Shown: positions 18,539-27,706 of the stretch, piece by piece
How the letters are laid out: each line of letters starts with the position of its first letter
Numbering within the stretch: position 1 is the first letter of the stretch
Assembly (NCBI GenBank): GCA_903915625.1
Contig: CAIWTN010000015.1
Span: 31,120 to 95,119 of the forward strand
Length of the DNA stretch: 64,000 nt
Direction: 5' to 3'
Origin: an uncultured Pseudomonadota bacterium
GTDB taxonomy: Bacteria > Bdellovibrionota_B > Oligoflexia > Oligoflexales > CAIYRB01
Made by a program: the position numbers and the translations under genes
The notes under the pieces: model-generated
The model's database searches: none
What the model saw: the letters and a program-made list of their open reading frames with translations, nothing else
Told to the model about the DNA's origin: nothing

Positions 18539-19834
18539 ATGCGCCACGGTATCCTCTGGGCTGGCTTGAGTCTCGGATCTCATTTAATGACAACCGCTGT
18601 GATGGCGACACCTGTTAAGGTGCTGCATGGTGCAGCAAGTGTGTACTCGGTACCACCGGAGTCTGTACTCTATCACGAAGACGATTTGGTCATCGTCAGA
18701 GACAACGCTGCATCCTCTTTCGATTTTAATGATCTATACGTAGTAAATATGTCGCATCGGACAGCTTTACCAGATGACATCAGTCAATTTGGTAAAGTCG
18801 TTCACTTCGAGCCAGCGCGCTTTGCTCTTATGAATCTTGATGAAGGCAGAGTAGCCGAACTCTCAGGCCGCCTACACTCAGAGGGCCTTGCTTGCGGCGT
18901 TCTGCTTAAACTAGACGGTAGCAGCATCCAACCGAAAATGGCCACTGCACCTAAAGCAATTATCCCGGTCGGGGCACAAGATCATCGCGCAAGCGCACTA
19001 ATCAGTCGAGTAAATGAACAGAACATCCGCAACGGGATCGATGAACTCTCAGCAATTCCGACAAGGTTTCACAAGTCTACAACCGGTCGCAACGTCGCCG
19101 ATTACTTGTTAGCAAAATATAGGGCATTACGCGGCAACAGGTCGGATGTCACCGTCAGCACTTTCGACCACGGATCTGACACAGCGCAGAGGAGCCTAGT
19201 TGTACGCATCAAAGGTAAAGTTCATCCAGACGAAGTCATCGTCCTTGGCAGCCACCTTGACAGTGTCAACTGGCAAGACGGTGTCGGTCAAAGGGCTCCT
19301 GGATCTGATGATAATGCCAGCGGCACAGCCACCAACTTGGAAATCTTTCGTATTTTGATGGAAGGCCGCGTAGAGCTCGATCGCTCCTTAGAAATTCACG
19401 CCTACGCTGCCGAAGAAATAGGCCTTGTCGGCAGCCAAAACATGGCGAGAGCCTACCGTTCAAAGGGCACTAATGTCGTCGCCATGATGCAAATTGACAT
19501 GGACCTCTACAAGGATGCATCTGAGACGGACAAAATCTGGTTCGTAACAAACAACACCAATGATGCCTTCAACAATGCTCTGGGTAATCTCATTGATCTT
19601 TATGTCGGACTACCCTGGGAAAAACGTTCTTTAAGTGGCGGTAGCAGTGACCACGCAGCTTGGCACCGTGAAGGCTTCGCAGCCGCATTTCCCTTCGAGA
19701 ATCCGGACAATCATAACCCGCACATCCATACCGCTGACGACACTATCGAGAACTCCGGCGCATTCTCGTTGGCCGCTGGTTTTGCGAAGCTTGGCCTAGC
19801 TTATGTAGCGCATTTTGGTGGCGTGCTTAAGTAA
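18539..19834 (+). CDS. Exported M28-family zinc aminopeptidase
   Basis: 431 residues from the ATG at 18539, which has AAGGGG six bases upstream and opens directly into a signal peptide (WAGLSLGSHLMTTAVMA). A TTG at 18461 would put 26 non-signal residues in front and is less likely. The M28 di-zinc ligands are visible: His in VLGSHLDS (~240), Asp in GSDDNASG, the Glu-Glu of AYAAEEIGLVGS, Asp in QIDMDLY and a late His in HNPHIHTADDT. A pre-domain (~40-190) resembles the N-terminal propeptide of Vibrio leucyl aminopeptidase-type enzymes. It removes N-terminal residues from peptides outside the cytoplasm. Convergent with the Bax1-like gene (8-bp gap). Confidence 0.9.
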   Translation: MRHGILWAGLSLGSHLMTTAVMATPVKVLHGAASVYSVPPESVLYHEDDLVIVRDNAASSFDFNDLYVVNMSHRTALPDDISQFGKVVHFEPARFALMNLDEGRVAELSGRLHSEGLACGVLLKLDGSSIQPKMATAPKAIIPVGAQDHRASALISRVNEQNIRNGIDELSAIPTRFHKSTTGRNVADYLLAKYRALRGNRSDVTVSTFDHGSDTAQRSLVVRIKGKVHPDEVIVLGSHLDSVNWQDGVGQRAPGSDDNASGTATNLEIFRILMEGRVELDRSLEIHAYAAEEIGLVGSQNMARAYRSKGTNVVAMMQIDMDLYKDASETDKIWFVTNNTNDAFNNALGNLIDLYVGLPWEKRSLSGGSSDHAAWHREGFAAAFPFENPDNHNPHIHTADDTIENSGAFSLAAGFAKLGLAYVAHFGGVLK

Positions 19835-19842
19835 AAGCGTGT

Positions 19843-21060
19843 TTATCCGGCAGACGCCGCTGCATGACGAACTAAAACCTGCTGTACACTTTTAGGTGTC
19901 GGCAGGTTTTTAAATATGAAGCCGTGCACCGAAAACCAAGCTGATTCCTCAAGGATTGGCGCGGTGTCTTTGCCGTTTGCAACATCCTGAGCCACACCGA
20001 TCACTAGTGGCTGCTTAGAAGTTGTCGCTAATACTTTGAGACGATTTGCTAACTGTCCGGCATGCCAACGGTGAAAGATTTCTAAATGAACTTTGCCCCC
20101 ATCTGCTCCAGTAAAAGTGACATCTGGGAAGCAATAAGACTGCTGCCCTAATGCCAGGAACTCTTCACCCACAGTCGCAGCAAATGGCCCCTTACGCTCG
20201 TTGAATGAGCTGATAAAAGCAGTCAGTTCGGGCGGCACGAAAGGCGTAAATTTCTTGTAGTGACTCTGAATCCCAACCCGATGATCAAGTTCTAAGGTTA
20301 AAACCTTGCCACCAATCTTGATCTCGGCGCTCAGTTGCCACTTAGGCATTTGCAGGATGTAGGGAAAAAACTGCGCCAGGCGCATCCCATAGCTTTGGGA
20401 ATTCTGGAAAATCTTAAGTGGACCGCTAAGTTTGCAGACTGTGTCCTTGGCAGACTCGTCGATGACAGTGCTGCTGAGCAAGCGCTGAAACTTCAGGCAG
20501 CGAAAAAACTTCCGCTTTTCTGCCAAATTTGCGTCAACAATCCGGACCTCCACCTCCTGAGCCACGAGCAGAAGACCCTGAATTTGAGCTGAATTATAGC
20601 GGTGTAAGAGAGCTTCTGGAGTCAATTCTTCAAAGGTTTTAATTTTGCGAAACTCAGGCAAATCAGCATAAAGCCTCTCCTGCATCGAGGCTACGTCTTC
20701 ACCGATGTGACTCATCATTGCTGAGTGAAAATCGGCTAGAGTGGGATATCCCCCGTCCCGACGCAGCTTCTCAGCAGCCTGCAATAAGTCAGTACGACGG
20801 TCGGCAATGACGCCGTCTTCTTCAATCTCGTCGCAGCGATCGAGCAAGAGTTTTTTAAATGCTGGCAGCAAAACGTGGTTTAACCACGGGCCACTCTCAA
20901 TCTCGTCGTCAAGCTCGCTCAGGCGCGACCCAGGCGCTGACTTAAAGACCTGAATCAAAGCGGCTGCCAATGCCAGCAGCTCTGGATCATCGACTTTGAT
21001 CAAAGTCGGATAAATCCGATCTTTGCGACTACGATAGCGTAGAAGATCCTTGGTAAGCAT
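19843..21060 (-). CDS. Bax1-like nuclease (DUF790), partner of XPB helicase
   Basis: 405 residues from the ATG at 21060 (MLTKDLLRYR, the usual DUF790 N-terminus). A GTG at 21096 with AGGGA upstream would add 12 residues and cannot be excluded. The DLLRYRSRKDRIYP opening, the long helical middle and the C-terminal restriction-endonuclease-like core FPDVTF (Asp ~313) ... VHLEIFHRW (Glu ~327) fit the Bax1/DUF790 family. In archaea Bax1 binds XPB and cuts DNA beside repair bubbles. The gene overlaps the 3' end of the XPB-like helicase gene by 32 bp on the same strand, so expression is probably coupled. Family call rests on motif order and gene pairing; nuclease activity is inferred. Confidence 0.82.
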   Translation of the reverse strand: MLTKDLLRYRSRKDRIYPTLIKVDDPELLALAAALIQVFKSAPGSRLSELDDEIESGPWLNHVLLPAFKKLLLDRCDEIEEDGVIADRRTDLLQAAEKLRRDGGYPTLADFHSAMMSHIGEDVASMQERLYADLPEFRKIKTFEELTPEALLHRYNSAQIQGLLLVAQEVEVRIVDANLAEKRKFFRCLKFQRLLSSTVIDESAKDTVCKLSGPLKIFQNSQSYGMRLAQFFPYILQMPKWQLSAEIKIGGKVLTLELDHRVGIQSHYKKFTPFVPPELTAFISSFNERKGPFAATVGEEFLALGQQSYCFPDVTFTGADGGKVHLEIFHRWHAGQLANRLKVLATTSKQPLVIGVAQDVANGKDTAPILEESAWFSVHGFIFKNLPTPKSVQQVLVRHAAASAG

Positions 21061-22432
21061 CGTGTTGCCTGCGCCGTTGATTGACGAAATATTCACTAGT
21101 TCCCTGCGAGATCACTTCGTAGAGAACCGCCCTCTTGCCTGGCCTCGCCCTAAGTATTCGACCAAGGCGCTGAACATGCTCGCGTACTGTGCCACTACCA
21201 GAAAGCACGATACCGATACTAGCCTCGGGAACATCAACACCTTCGTTTAGAACGCGCGACGTAGCCAATACAGAAATTTCACCACGGCGAAATCCATCGA
21301 GAAATGCTTTCCGTTCTTTAACCTTGGTCTGATGCGTCAATACCGGCACAAAATATTCCCGACCGATACGGTATGCTAATGCATTGTCATCCGTAAAAAT
21401 GAGCATTTGCTCACCCCGGTGACGCTGCAAAATCTCCCAAGTGGCATGTAATTTACCAGAAGCAGCTTGAGCAAGATGCTTTTGCTCGCGATAGGCGCGC
21501 ATAGCCTCTCGACCATCAGCCGAACGCGCAGCCATGCGTACGAACTGCATCCAGTCAGCGCCATTATTAAAACGAATGCCGGACCGACGCAAAAAATCTG
21601 TATAAACACTGCGTGCCTTTTGGTACGCATTTTTTTCTTCATCACTCATTGGCACCTGAATGCTGTAGACATCATAAGGCGCTAAGACCTTGGCGACCAT
21701 TTGGTGAATCTGAGCTTCGTATACTAAAGGACCGACCAGATCAAAAATCACACTCTCTCTACCGTCCACCCTTTCCATCGTCGCGGACAAACCAAGACGG
21801 AAGGGAGCCAGAGAGCCAACAGCGATCGTTTGATATTGCGGAGCAGGCAAATGATGACATTCATCGAAAATCAAAAGGCCAAATTTATTACCTAAACGTT
21901 CGATATGAATGAGTGCGGAGTCATAGGTTGCGACAGTAATTGGCTGTGGATCGTGAGCACCGCCACCGAGTAAGCCGATCTTGCATGCATGCCCAGCTTC
22001 TTTGAGAAACTTACCAAGAACCTGTTCCCATTGCTGCATCAGATCGATCGTAGGCACCACCACCAGAGTAGACCTGCCTGTCATGACTATTGCCAGAACT
22101 GCCATAATAGTCTTGCCAGCACCGGTGGGTAAGGCCACGCAGCCAGCCTTCCCTGCGCTGCTCCATTCCCGCAGTGCGTGGGTTTGGTGTTCGCGGGGGA
22201 TTATGGGCTCTGCCAAGGTCAAATTGAGCGTCTCATAAGCACGAGCGTGATCGACTAAAACGTGACCGAGTTCTTTGCACCTAGTCACGATTTGACGATA
22301 GGCACGGCCTGGAGCACGCCACTGCTGTGTGCGCTGATCCCAGGTGACACTCGGCAGTTGACCGGCGGCAGGATCGTTCAAGCCGTCGAGCACAAGAGTG
22401 CCGCTGTCAAATTCCAATGTAATGTTCGCCAT
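21029..22432 (-). CDS. XPB/Rad25-like superfamily 2 DNA helicase
   Basis: 467 residues, the length of archaeal XPB. An N-terminal damage-recognition-like domain (~1-75) precedes the helicase core. Visible motifs are Walker A LPTGAGKT (101-108), DECHH (190-194, DExH box), LSATMERVDGRE (215-226), an alpha-helical insert at ~245-325 where the XPB thumb sits, and motif VI QRLGRILR (421-428). The XPB 'RED' signature is R-V-D here (221-223). XPB opens DNA around lesions or promoters. Start ATG has AGGG six bases upstream. It overlaps and precedes the Bax1-like nuclease gene, the arrangement seen in archaea. In a bacterium this may be a second nucleotide-excision or end-processing system next to UvrABC, which lies outside the window if present. 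Confidence 0.88.
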   Translation of the reverse strand: MANITLEFDSGTLVLDGLNDPAAGQLPSVTWDQRTQQWRAPGRAYRQIVTRCKELGHVLVDHARAYETLNLTLAEPIIPREHQTHALREWSSAGKAGCVALPTGAGKTIMAVLAIVMTGRSTLVVVPTIDLMQQWEQVLGKFLKEAGHACKIGLLGGGAHDPQPITVATYDSALIHIERLGNKFGLLIFDECHHLPAPQYQTIAVGSLAPFRLGLSATMERVDGRESVIFDLVGPLVYEAQIHQMVAKVLAPYDVYSIQVPMSDEEKNAYQKARSVYTDFLRRSGIRFNNGADWMQFVRMAARSADGREAMRAYREQKHLAQAASGKLHATWEILQRHRGEQMLIFTDDNALAYRIGREYFVPVLTHQTKVKERKAFLDGFRRGEISVLATSRVLNEGVDVPEASIGIVLSGSGTVREHVQRLGRILRARPGKRAVLYEVISQGTSEYFVNQRRRQHDAYQGSSTLS

Positions 22433-22521
22433 ATATACCCTGGTGCCAGAATGTCTGCGCCACTGGGTATAACACAGGTCTCAGGTCCCGTTCAGCCCAA
22501 ATCTCAGACTCGACCTAGTTC

Positions 22522-23538
22522 CTACCAAGATGCAGGTGCCCAAAAAAAGACATTAGCATTGCGGTAATCATCCGGACTGCGGGTCGTCACCCACAGACGA
22601 TCTTTCTTATCGATAAATAGGTTGCTCACAGTCTTTAGCTTCGGCGGCAACTTGTAGTCTTTAACTTTTGCAACCTGCAAACACGAATCGTAGCGGAATC
22701 CGACCAACTTTTGTCGCAGGGCATCACCGATCAAAACCATACGTCGAGCCTCGCTAACTGCAATCCCCGAAATACTCGATGCCGTCAATCCGCTAGCTCC
22801 GTCTAAGGAACACTGCCGAGTGATCATACATGCCGAAGGTGCTTCGCCATCACCACAGGTAATCTCGACGAGAGGAAATCCCGCAATCCTTGTTGCCGCT
22901 AGATAAACATGGTGTCTACCTTTACTTAAAGACAACGGCAAAGGAGCCACACCAGCCAACTTCCGACCGAGTGTCTTCAACCACTGCATCTTGAACCTAG
23001 ACCTAAGGGCAGCGGTTTCCACTCGAGTTGGCTCGCCACCGCGATCTGCGGGTGGCTTAATCAAATCCCACGGCATGGATCGCTTAGTCACTTCCTTAAA
23101 ATCTACCGTCGCGATCTCATGAACTGTTGCTGCAGTTCCGTCAAATAATAGAATACGGTCCTTACTCCACTCTGCAGCCACAAGATCAACGTCGTCCGCA
23201 CCAGCCGGCAGATACCGACGAGATTGATTATTTAGGTCGCCAAACATTTGCACGTGGCTAGTCGCATCCGGCCGATAGGGCGCAGTCACGAAAAATGACT
23301 GCGAATCGGGAACAAGTAGCAGCACATCTTGGCCAACAAAGAGACCGCTCAAATTGGGCGCTATGCTCTCCAGGGACTGCTGCTCAGGTGGCTCGGATAA
23401 GTTTTTTATCTCAGCGCCGTGACATGGCTGTGTCGCGCAAAAGATACTGGCAATTGCTGTAATTACCCTTGCTTCTGATAGCCAGCCAGACTTTAGAGCG
23501 CACACTCTTGCAACCTGAGTTCTGATGACTGTAATCAT
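22522..23538 (-). CDS. Exported protein of unknown function, possible beta-propeller
   Basis: 338 residues from the ATG at 23538, which has a GGAAAGAG sequence upstream; a start at 23574 adds 12 residues ahead of the signal. Residues ~1-40 hold a signal-like segment (ARVITAIASIFCATQPCHGA). The body has repeated strand-turn units such as QDVLLLVPDSQSFFVTAP, DRILLFDGTAATVHEIA and KKDRLWVTTRSPDDYRN, spaced as in a six- or seven-bladed propeller (NHL/SMP-30-like). Several Cys pairs near 250-300 could form disulfides. No family recognised. It lies upstream of and in the same direction as the XPB-Bax1 pair (89-bp gap), and divergent from the HEAT-HEPN gene. Confidence 0.6.
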   Translation of the reverse strand: MITVIRTQVARVCALKSGWLSEARVITAIASIFCATQPCHGAEIKNLSEPPEQQSLESIAPNLSGLFVGQDVLLLVPDSQSFFVTAPYRPDATSHVQMFGDLNNQSRRYLPAGADDVDLVAAEWSKDRILLFDGTAATVHEIATVDFKEVTKRSMPWDLIKPPADRGGEPTRVETAALRSRFKMQWLKTLGRKLAGVAPLPLSLSKGRHHVYLAATRIAGFPLVEITCGDGEAPSACMITRQCSLDGASGLTASSISGIAVSEARRMVLIGDALRQKLVGFRYDSCLQVAKVKDYKLPPKLKTVSNLFIDKKDRLWVTTRSPDDYRNANVFFWAPASW

Positions 23539-23681
23539 TCTATCTCTTTCCGGTACTTTGGAAATGGCCAACAATTATGCCGCGAGCAGGTCTTTTTGTA
23601 GGCTCCAAACACTGCTGCTATAATGTGATCATACGTCAAAAACTTCAGCCCCCACCACGTTCGGCATTGCGAGGCATCCCC

Positions 23682-26279
23682 TTGGCCAATGATAACCAAT
23701 CCGTAGACTATGTCACATACCTGCAAATGCGTACTAAGGACGAGCGCTTAAGTGTGCTTTCTGCGATGGCCAAGGTTGGTAACTACCTGCCGATATCACT
23801 GGCAGAAGACCTCCTTGTATTGGACATCACTCACGATGAAAAACTGGCAATTTTAGAACGAACTAGCAGTCGTGACAATTTAGCGCTAGAACATTTCCTC
23901 ACCCACCAGGTAGCCAATGCGCCCCAGGAATTAGCAGCTACAGCTCTGCGACTTTGGAGCCAGACTACACAAAATCTTTTATGGTTTAGGATGCTGCAAG
24001 TCGTCCAGTCTCCTTTGCTATCTCAACGCCTGTTTTATACCATCATCGACTTAGCCTTGAACACTGGCGGAGAACGGATCATCAATGCGTCCCTAAAAGT
24101 CGATGGCATTGAAGATATGTCAACCGCATTGCACGGACTTATTTTACATCGTGCTTGCCAGTGGAACATTCAAAACGATCGCCTATATGCTTTGGCACAC
24201 AACTGTTTGAACAGTGCTTTTAGCAGTTTGCATCCAGATAACAAAGCTATCCCATCTGCAATGGCCTACCTCGGCCGTTTTCATGTAGAGGACATAGAAG
24301 GCCTGATCAATCGGCGGGATTTCTCTGAGCCTTGGAGTGACTTCGCACGCGTCATCGTGTTTGCTAACAAGAATCAATCTAAGTCGCTTACCCGTCTCAA
24401 CAAGCTGCTGCACTCGTCAGACGAAATTAAAGCGCAGCAGATTGAAGCGCTGTGGCCGGCGCTGTGGAACCGCAGCGAGCTAACGGCCAAGACGATCGCG
24501 GCAGCAATTAGACTTTACATCTCTGAATTTCTAGCAAGAGATGGAAAGTCCGAAACCGTGTTCCACTGGGATCATTTCGCCGGCATCTCGACAACGGTGC
24601 TACAAGAAGCTCTTGAACTAATTGATGATGACAAAATATTTGCCAACGCCCTAAGCTGTCTCAGTGGCTTGATGCCATCTCCTGCTAGCCCGCAAATGCT
24701 AGAGGTTCTCCGCCAGAGATTGACTAAAGCCGCAGATCCTTCACAGCTACTTTCGAATCTACCACTTCGTTTACGCCTAGATTTGACGGATGAAGGCCCG
24801 CAAAGAACGGGAAACATCCCATTCGCTGCCGTAAAGAAAGAACAACAAGGCACTCTAAATGTCGAAAAAGTTGTCTTCAAATCTGAGTTTCATGATTACA
24901 GCAGAAAGGACGGTACTACTGCCTCAGCCTCGTCCGGGACCTTTGAAGATCCTACGCAGTTGATCGCACGCAAGCAGTTTTTCCGTTTGGCCTATCTGCA
25001 ACAAGAGGTGCCTCAGGTCAGTGGCGACGACTTCTTTAGCTTGCTGACTGAAACCTGGAAGTCTCCTACGGAACAAAAATTGGCGCGGCTCTCAACCGTC
25101 TCAAGACAAGTCGATGGCATTCTAAAACTTTGCTACATCAATACACTTGGCCGGTTTAAAGGACACGATGCTGCTGTCCTTAAGTTAATGGATTTCGTTA
25201 GGTCACCGGATCGAAATTACCTGCTAGCGGTCATCCACGCGCTTGGGGACATCGGTACACCAAGATCAGCCCAAGAACTGATTGCAAGTTTAACCCGCCC
25301 AAATATCACTGCGGCACTGCAAATCGAAGTCTGCACCGCTCTGAAAAAGTTAGATTTAACTAACCTTCAAAATGAATTACACGCCGCGATAAATGACCTC
25401 AGCTCACAAAATCAGGATGAAAAAATTGCGCAAGAAGTGCGCGAGATGGTAGTCAGCCTACTACAGACATCGTTGGACAACCGACCTGTTAAAGAGGCGA
25501 GTGCAAGTGCACCGAGGGTAGAGGTTAGCGATGCCCGACTCGACCAAGAACTTGGCGGAAAGATACCTAATTACCGCGAACTCTCGAGTGAAGTGAAGCG
25601 CGCTTTGCGCACGGCTCAATTTTTTCATATTCAAACGACGGGAGCCAGCGCGCCATCGTCCATCGATCTGAGCCCAGTCATTGATATGCAATATAAATCT
25701 CTAGAACTACTATTTCGTGAGACGTACGAGGAACCCTGCTCAGCTCTCATTCATGCCGGTGTACTCCAGCGCCGACTAGACATCATCGGTTACGCACGTC
25801 CGATTCCACGCGCCATGGATGAATTCGAGCATTTTATCGAAACGCTCCCAGTCGTCCGTGAAATTCCCTTCTTCAGTAATTTCAAGTTGAGAAAAATGCT
25901 ACGAGCCATCTGCCAATTCCGTCCAGGTCGCAGGTTCACTCTGGATGGTTTGAAGGCATTTGCCCTATTCTTCCTATGCTTCAGTCGCAAAGACTGCCAA
26001 TACGGACTAAGTAATCTATTTCCACTTGGCTTTCCATCGGATGCCGATGTGTTTCAATTCTGTAAGTCATTGCATGTGTTTCAAGACTTCCGTAATCGCG
26101 CTGCTCATGAAGGATTCCATCCAGATGCAGCTAACGATATCGACGGAATTTGGCGCATGACTGCGGAAATCGTCCAGATCGTGTTTCATACGAAAAAAGC
26201 TCTCGAATTACCGCCTCAACGCGACAGCGCACAGTCGCGTGATCGCGGCCAAGTCATAATAGAAAAAAAGGTGTCATGA
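23682..26279 (+). CDS. Large HEAT-repeat protein with C-terminal HEPN-like domain
   Basis: 865 residues from a TTG at 23682 with GAGG eight bases upstream. An ATG at 23577 gives 35 more residues but has no SD and a non-protein-like leader. No signal peptide, so cytoplasmic. Residues ~1-600 are almost all helical with HEAT/ARM-type pairs (for example LLAVIHALGDIGTPRSAQELIASL). After a low-complexity hinge (~615-640), the last ~220 residues form a separate helical domain ending in FRNRAAHEGF. R804-N805-x3-H809 matches the HEPN RNase signature R-x4-6-H, with the usual polar residue after Arg. HEPN domains often act as RNases in toxin, defence or RNA-processing systems. Its stop overlaps the next gene's ATG (ATGA). 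The HEPN call is inferred from motif only. Confidence 0.7.
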   Translation: MANDNQSVDYVTYLQMRTKDERLSVLSAMAKVGNYLPISLAEDLLVLDITHDEKLAILERTSSRDNLALEHFLTHQVANAPQELAATALRLWSQTTQNLLWFRMLQVVQSPLLSQRLFYTIIDLALNTGGERIINASLKVDGIEDMSTALHGLILHRACQWNIQNDRLYALAHNCLNSAFSSLHPDNKAIPSAMAYLGRFHVEDIEGLINRRDFSEPWSDFARVIVFANKNQSKSLTRLNKLLHSSDEIKAQQIEALWPALWNRSELTAKTIAAAIRLYISEFLARDGKSETVFHWDHFAGISTTVLQEALELIDDDKIFANALSCLSGLMPSPASPQMLEVLRQRLTKAADPSQLLSNLPLRLRLDLTDEGPQRTGNIPFAAVKKEQQGTLNVEKVVFKSEFHDYSRKDGTTASASSGTFEDPTQLIARKQFFRLAYLQQEVPQVSGDDFFSLLTETWKSPTEQKLARLSTVSRQVDGILKLCYINTLGRFKGHDAAVLKLMDFVRSPDRNYLLAVIHALGDIGTPRSAQELIASLTRPNITAALQIEVCTALKKLDLTNLQNELHAAINDLSSQNQDEKIAQEVREMVVSLLQTSLDNRPVKEASASAPRVEVSDARLDQELGGKIPNYRELSSEVKRALRTAQFFHIQTTGASAPSSIDLSPVIDMQYKSLELLFRETYEEPCSALIHAGVLQRRLDIIGYARPIPRAMDEFEHFIETLPVVREIPFFSNFKLRKMLRAICQFRPGRRFTLDGLKAFALFFLCFSRKDCQYGLSNLFPLGFPSDADVFQFCKSLHVFQDFRNRAAHEGFHPDAANDIDGIWRMTAEIVQIVFHTKKALELPPQRDSAQSRDRGQVIIEKKVS

Positions 26280-27670
26280 GACCTTCCAAAGTTTACGCGC
26301 AGTTTTGCTGGGCGCTGCTAATTTGCGGCACTACCGCGTCGTGCATACTTAGGTCAGTCCAAACGATCCGGCAGGAACAGTCACCGAGTCCCGAGGCCTC
26401 TCCTAATACAAATCCGGCACCAACAAAACCCTCTCCTGCACCAACTACCAGTGGGTCAGCATCAAACCCGTCGCCAATTGCTGGACCGTCACCGAGTAGC
26501 GGGACGGCAGCAACTAGAGTCGACAACAGCACAGACGCTAACGACGTCGTCAAATATGCACGACTCTGTAAACAGGAACTAGGTATTAGTCATCTACCGA
26601 AACTGCCACCTTGGAATTGTCTCGAAGGCAAGGAATTGCCCGTCACCATCCAAGATCAGCCGCTGAATGCCAGTAACTATGCCCTGCTAACTAGCCATAA
26701 AATTGCATGCGATCACCCGTCTTGGCTTGGCGCCGAACCTTGCGCAAATTACGGCTTTGTAACCCACCGCACCTTGGCACCGAATGTTGAGGCTTATCTA
26801 ATTTGCCGCGATCAAAAGTTTAGTACATACAAAGATAGGGCTACGCGACTGGCAGATCTCAAGGCATCATCTGGAGCCGACAGCTTCAACAGTTATTATG
26901 CCTTCGACAGCCTAGGTATGATCTGGACCAATACCAAGACAGGTAAAACCTGCTTTTTTGACTATGTAGGGATGGTATATGGGGGTTACGTACCATCTCC
27001 AGATGACGATCATGTTCCTGACTATACGGAACTCCCTGATCCAAAGCCTCCTACCGAGTTAGCTACAGGATCCATCATAAACTCGATCTGGAAGCGCAAT
27101 GCACGCGGTACCTGGCGATCTCCAGACCATATCGGTACCAACGACAGCTGCACTGTTTGTCATGACACTGGTCCGCTCAAAGGGACTCCCTGGATTTCCC
27201 TGGTCATGGATATACCATCTAATCCCGTGCAAGTTCCAATGTTGGTGGTCGGCAGTGCACTGGCTAGTTGGAAGGAAAAATATCCGATTCGCGCGATCTC
27301 AACGGCTCCGGTTACTGTCAATGGCAAGTCTGAGCCGCAAATCTGCACGACTTGTCACCGCATCGGGAACCAAGCTACTTGTAAAACTGACCTAGCATAC
27401 TCGATAGGGTTGGCTGTTCCACCCAACGTCCCGGTGACCGCGGCGAAAGATTTTTTTCACCGCGTTTGGATGCCTCCGGCAGATAGTAGCTGGAAGGGTA
27501 AGAGCGACGCCGAGTTAAACAAACTATGGAACGACGCCTATGGACCTCACATTAAACGCATGAACTGCTGCTGTAAGAACCCGGACGCCATCAACTGTAC
27601 GTCGCAAGATATTTTAACGTTTCCACTACCACGACCAGTCGCTGGTAAAGGTCCGGAAGTCTGCAATTAA
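26276..27670 (+). CDS. Di-haem c-type cytochrome-like lipoprotein
   Basis: 464 residues. The N-terminal signal ends at a Cys in TTASC (Cys23), an imperfect but plausible lipobox. A ~40-residue Pro/Ser/Thr-rich tether follows (~35-78). Two CxxCH haem-attachment motifs are seen: CTVCH at 292-296 and CTTCH at 357-361. Seven other Cys are scattered through the mature protein, including a CCC near 443. Haem attachment would need the cytochrome c maturation system and a periplasmic location. The start ATG overlaps the HEAT-HEPN stop by four bases, so translation is coupled, and the Cys-rich protein follows 36 bp later. Electron partner unknown. It is odd to find a haem lipoprotein coupled to a cytoplasmic HEAT-HEPN gene. 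Confidence 0.75.
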   Translation: MRPSKVYAQFCWALLICGTTASCILRSVQTIRQEQSPSPEASPNTNPAPTKPSPAPTTSGSASNPSPIAGPSPSSGTAATRVDNSTDANDVVKYARLCKQELGISHLPKLPPWNCLEGKELPVTIQDQPLNASNYALLTSHKIACDHPSWLGAEPCANYGFVTHRTLAPNVEAYLICRDQKFSTYKDRATRLADLKASSGADSFNSYYAFDSLGMIWTNTKTGKTCFFDYVGMVYGGYVPSPDDDHVPDYTELPDPKPPTELATGSIINSIWKRNARGTWRSPDHIGTNDSCTVCHDTGPLKGTPWISLVMDIPSNPVQVPMLVVGSALASWKEKYPIRAISTAPVTVNGKSEPQICTTCHRIGNQATCKTDLAYSIGLAVPPNVPVTAAKDFFHRVWMPPADSSWKGKSDAELNKLWNDAYGPHIKRMNCCCKNPDAINCTSQDILTFPLPRPVAGKGPEVCN

Positions 27671-27706
27671 GCCGACAGTCATGAAAAGCATTGAGGAGAC
27701 GGAAAA

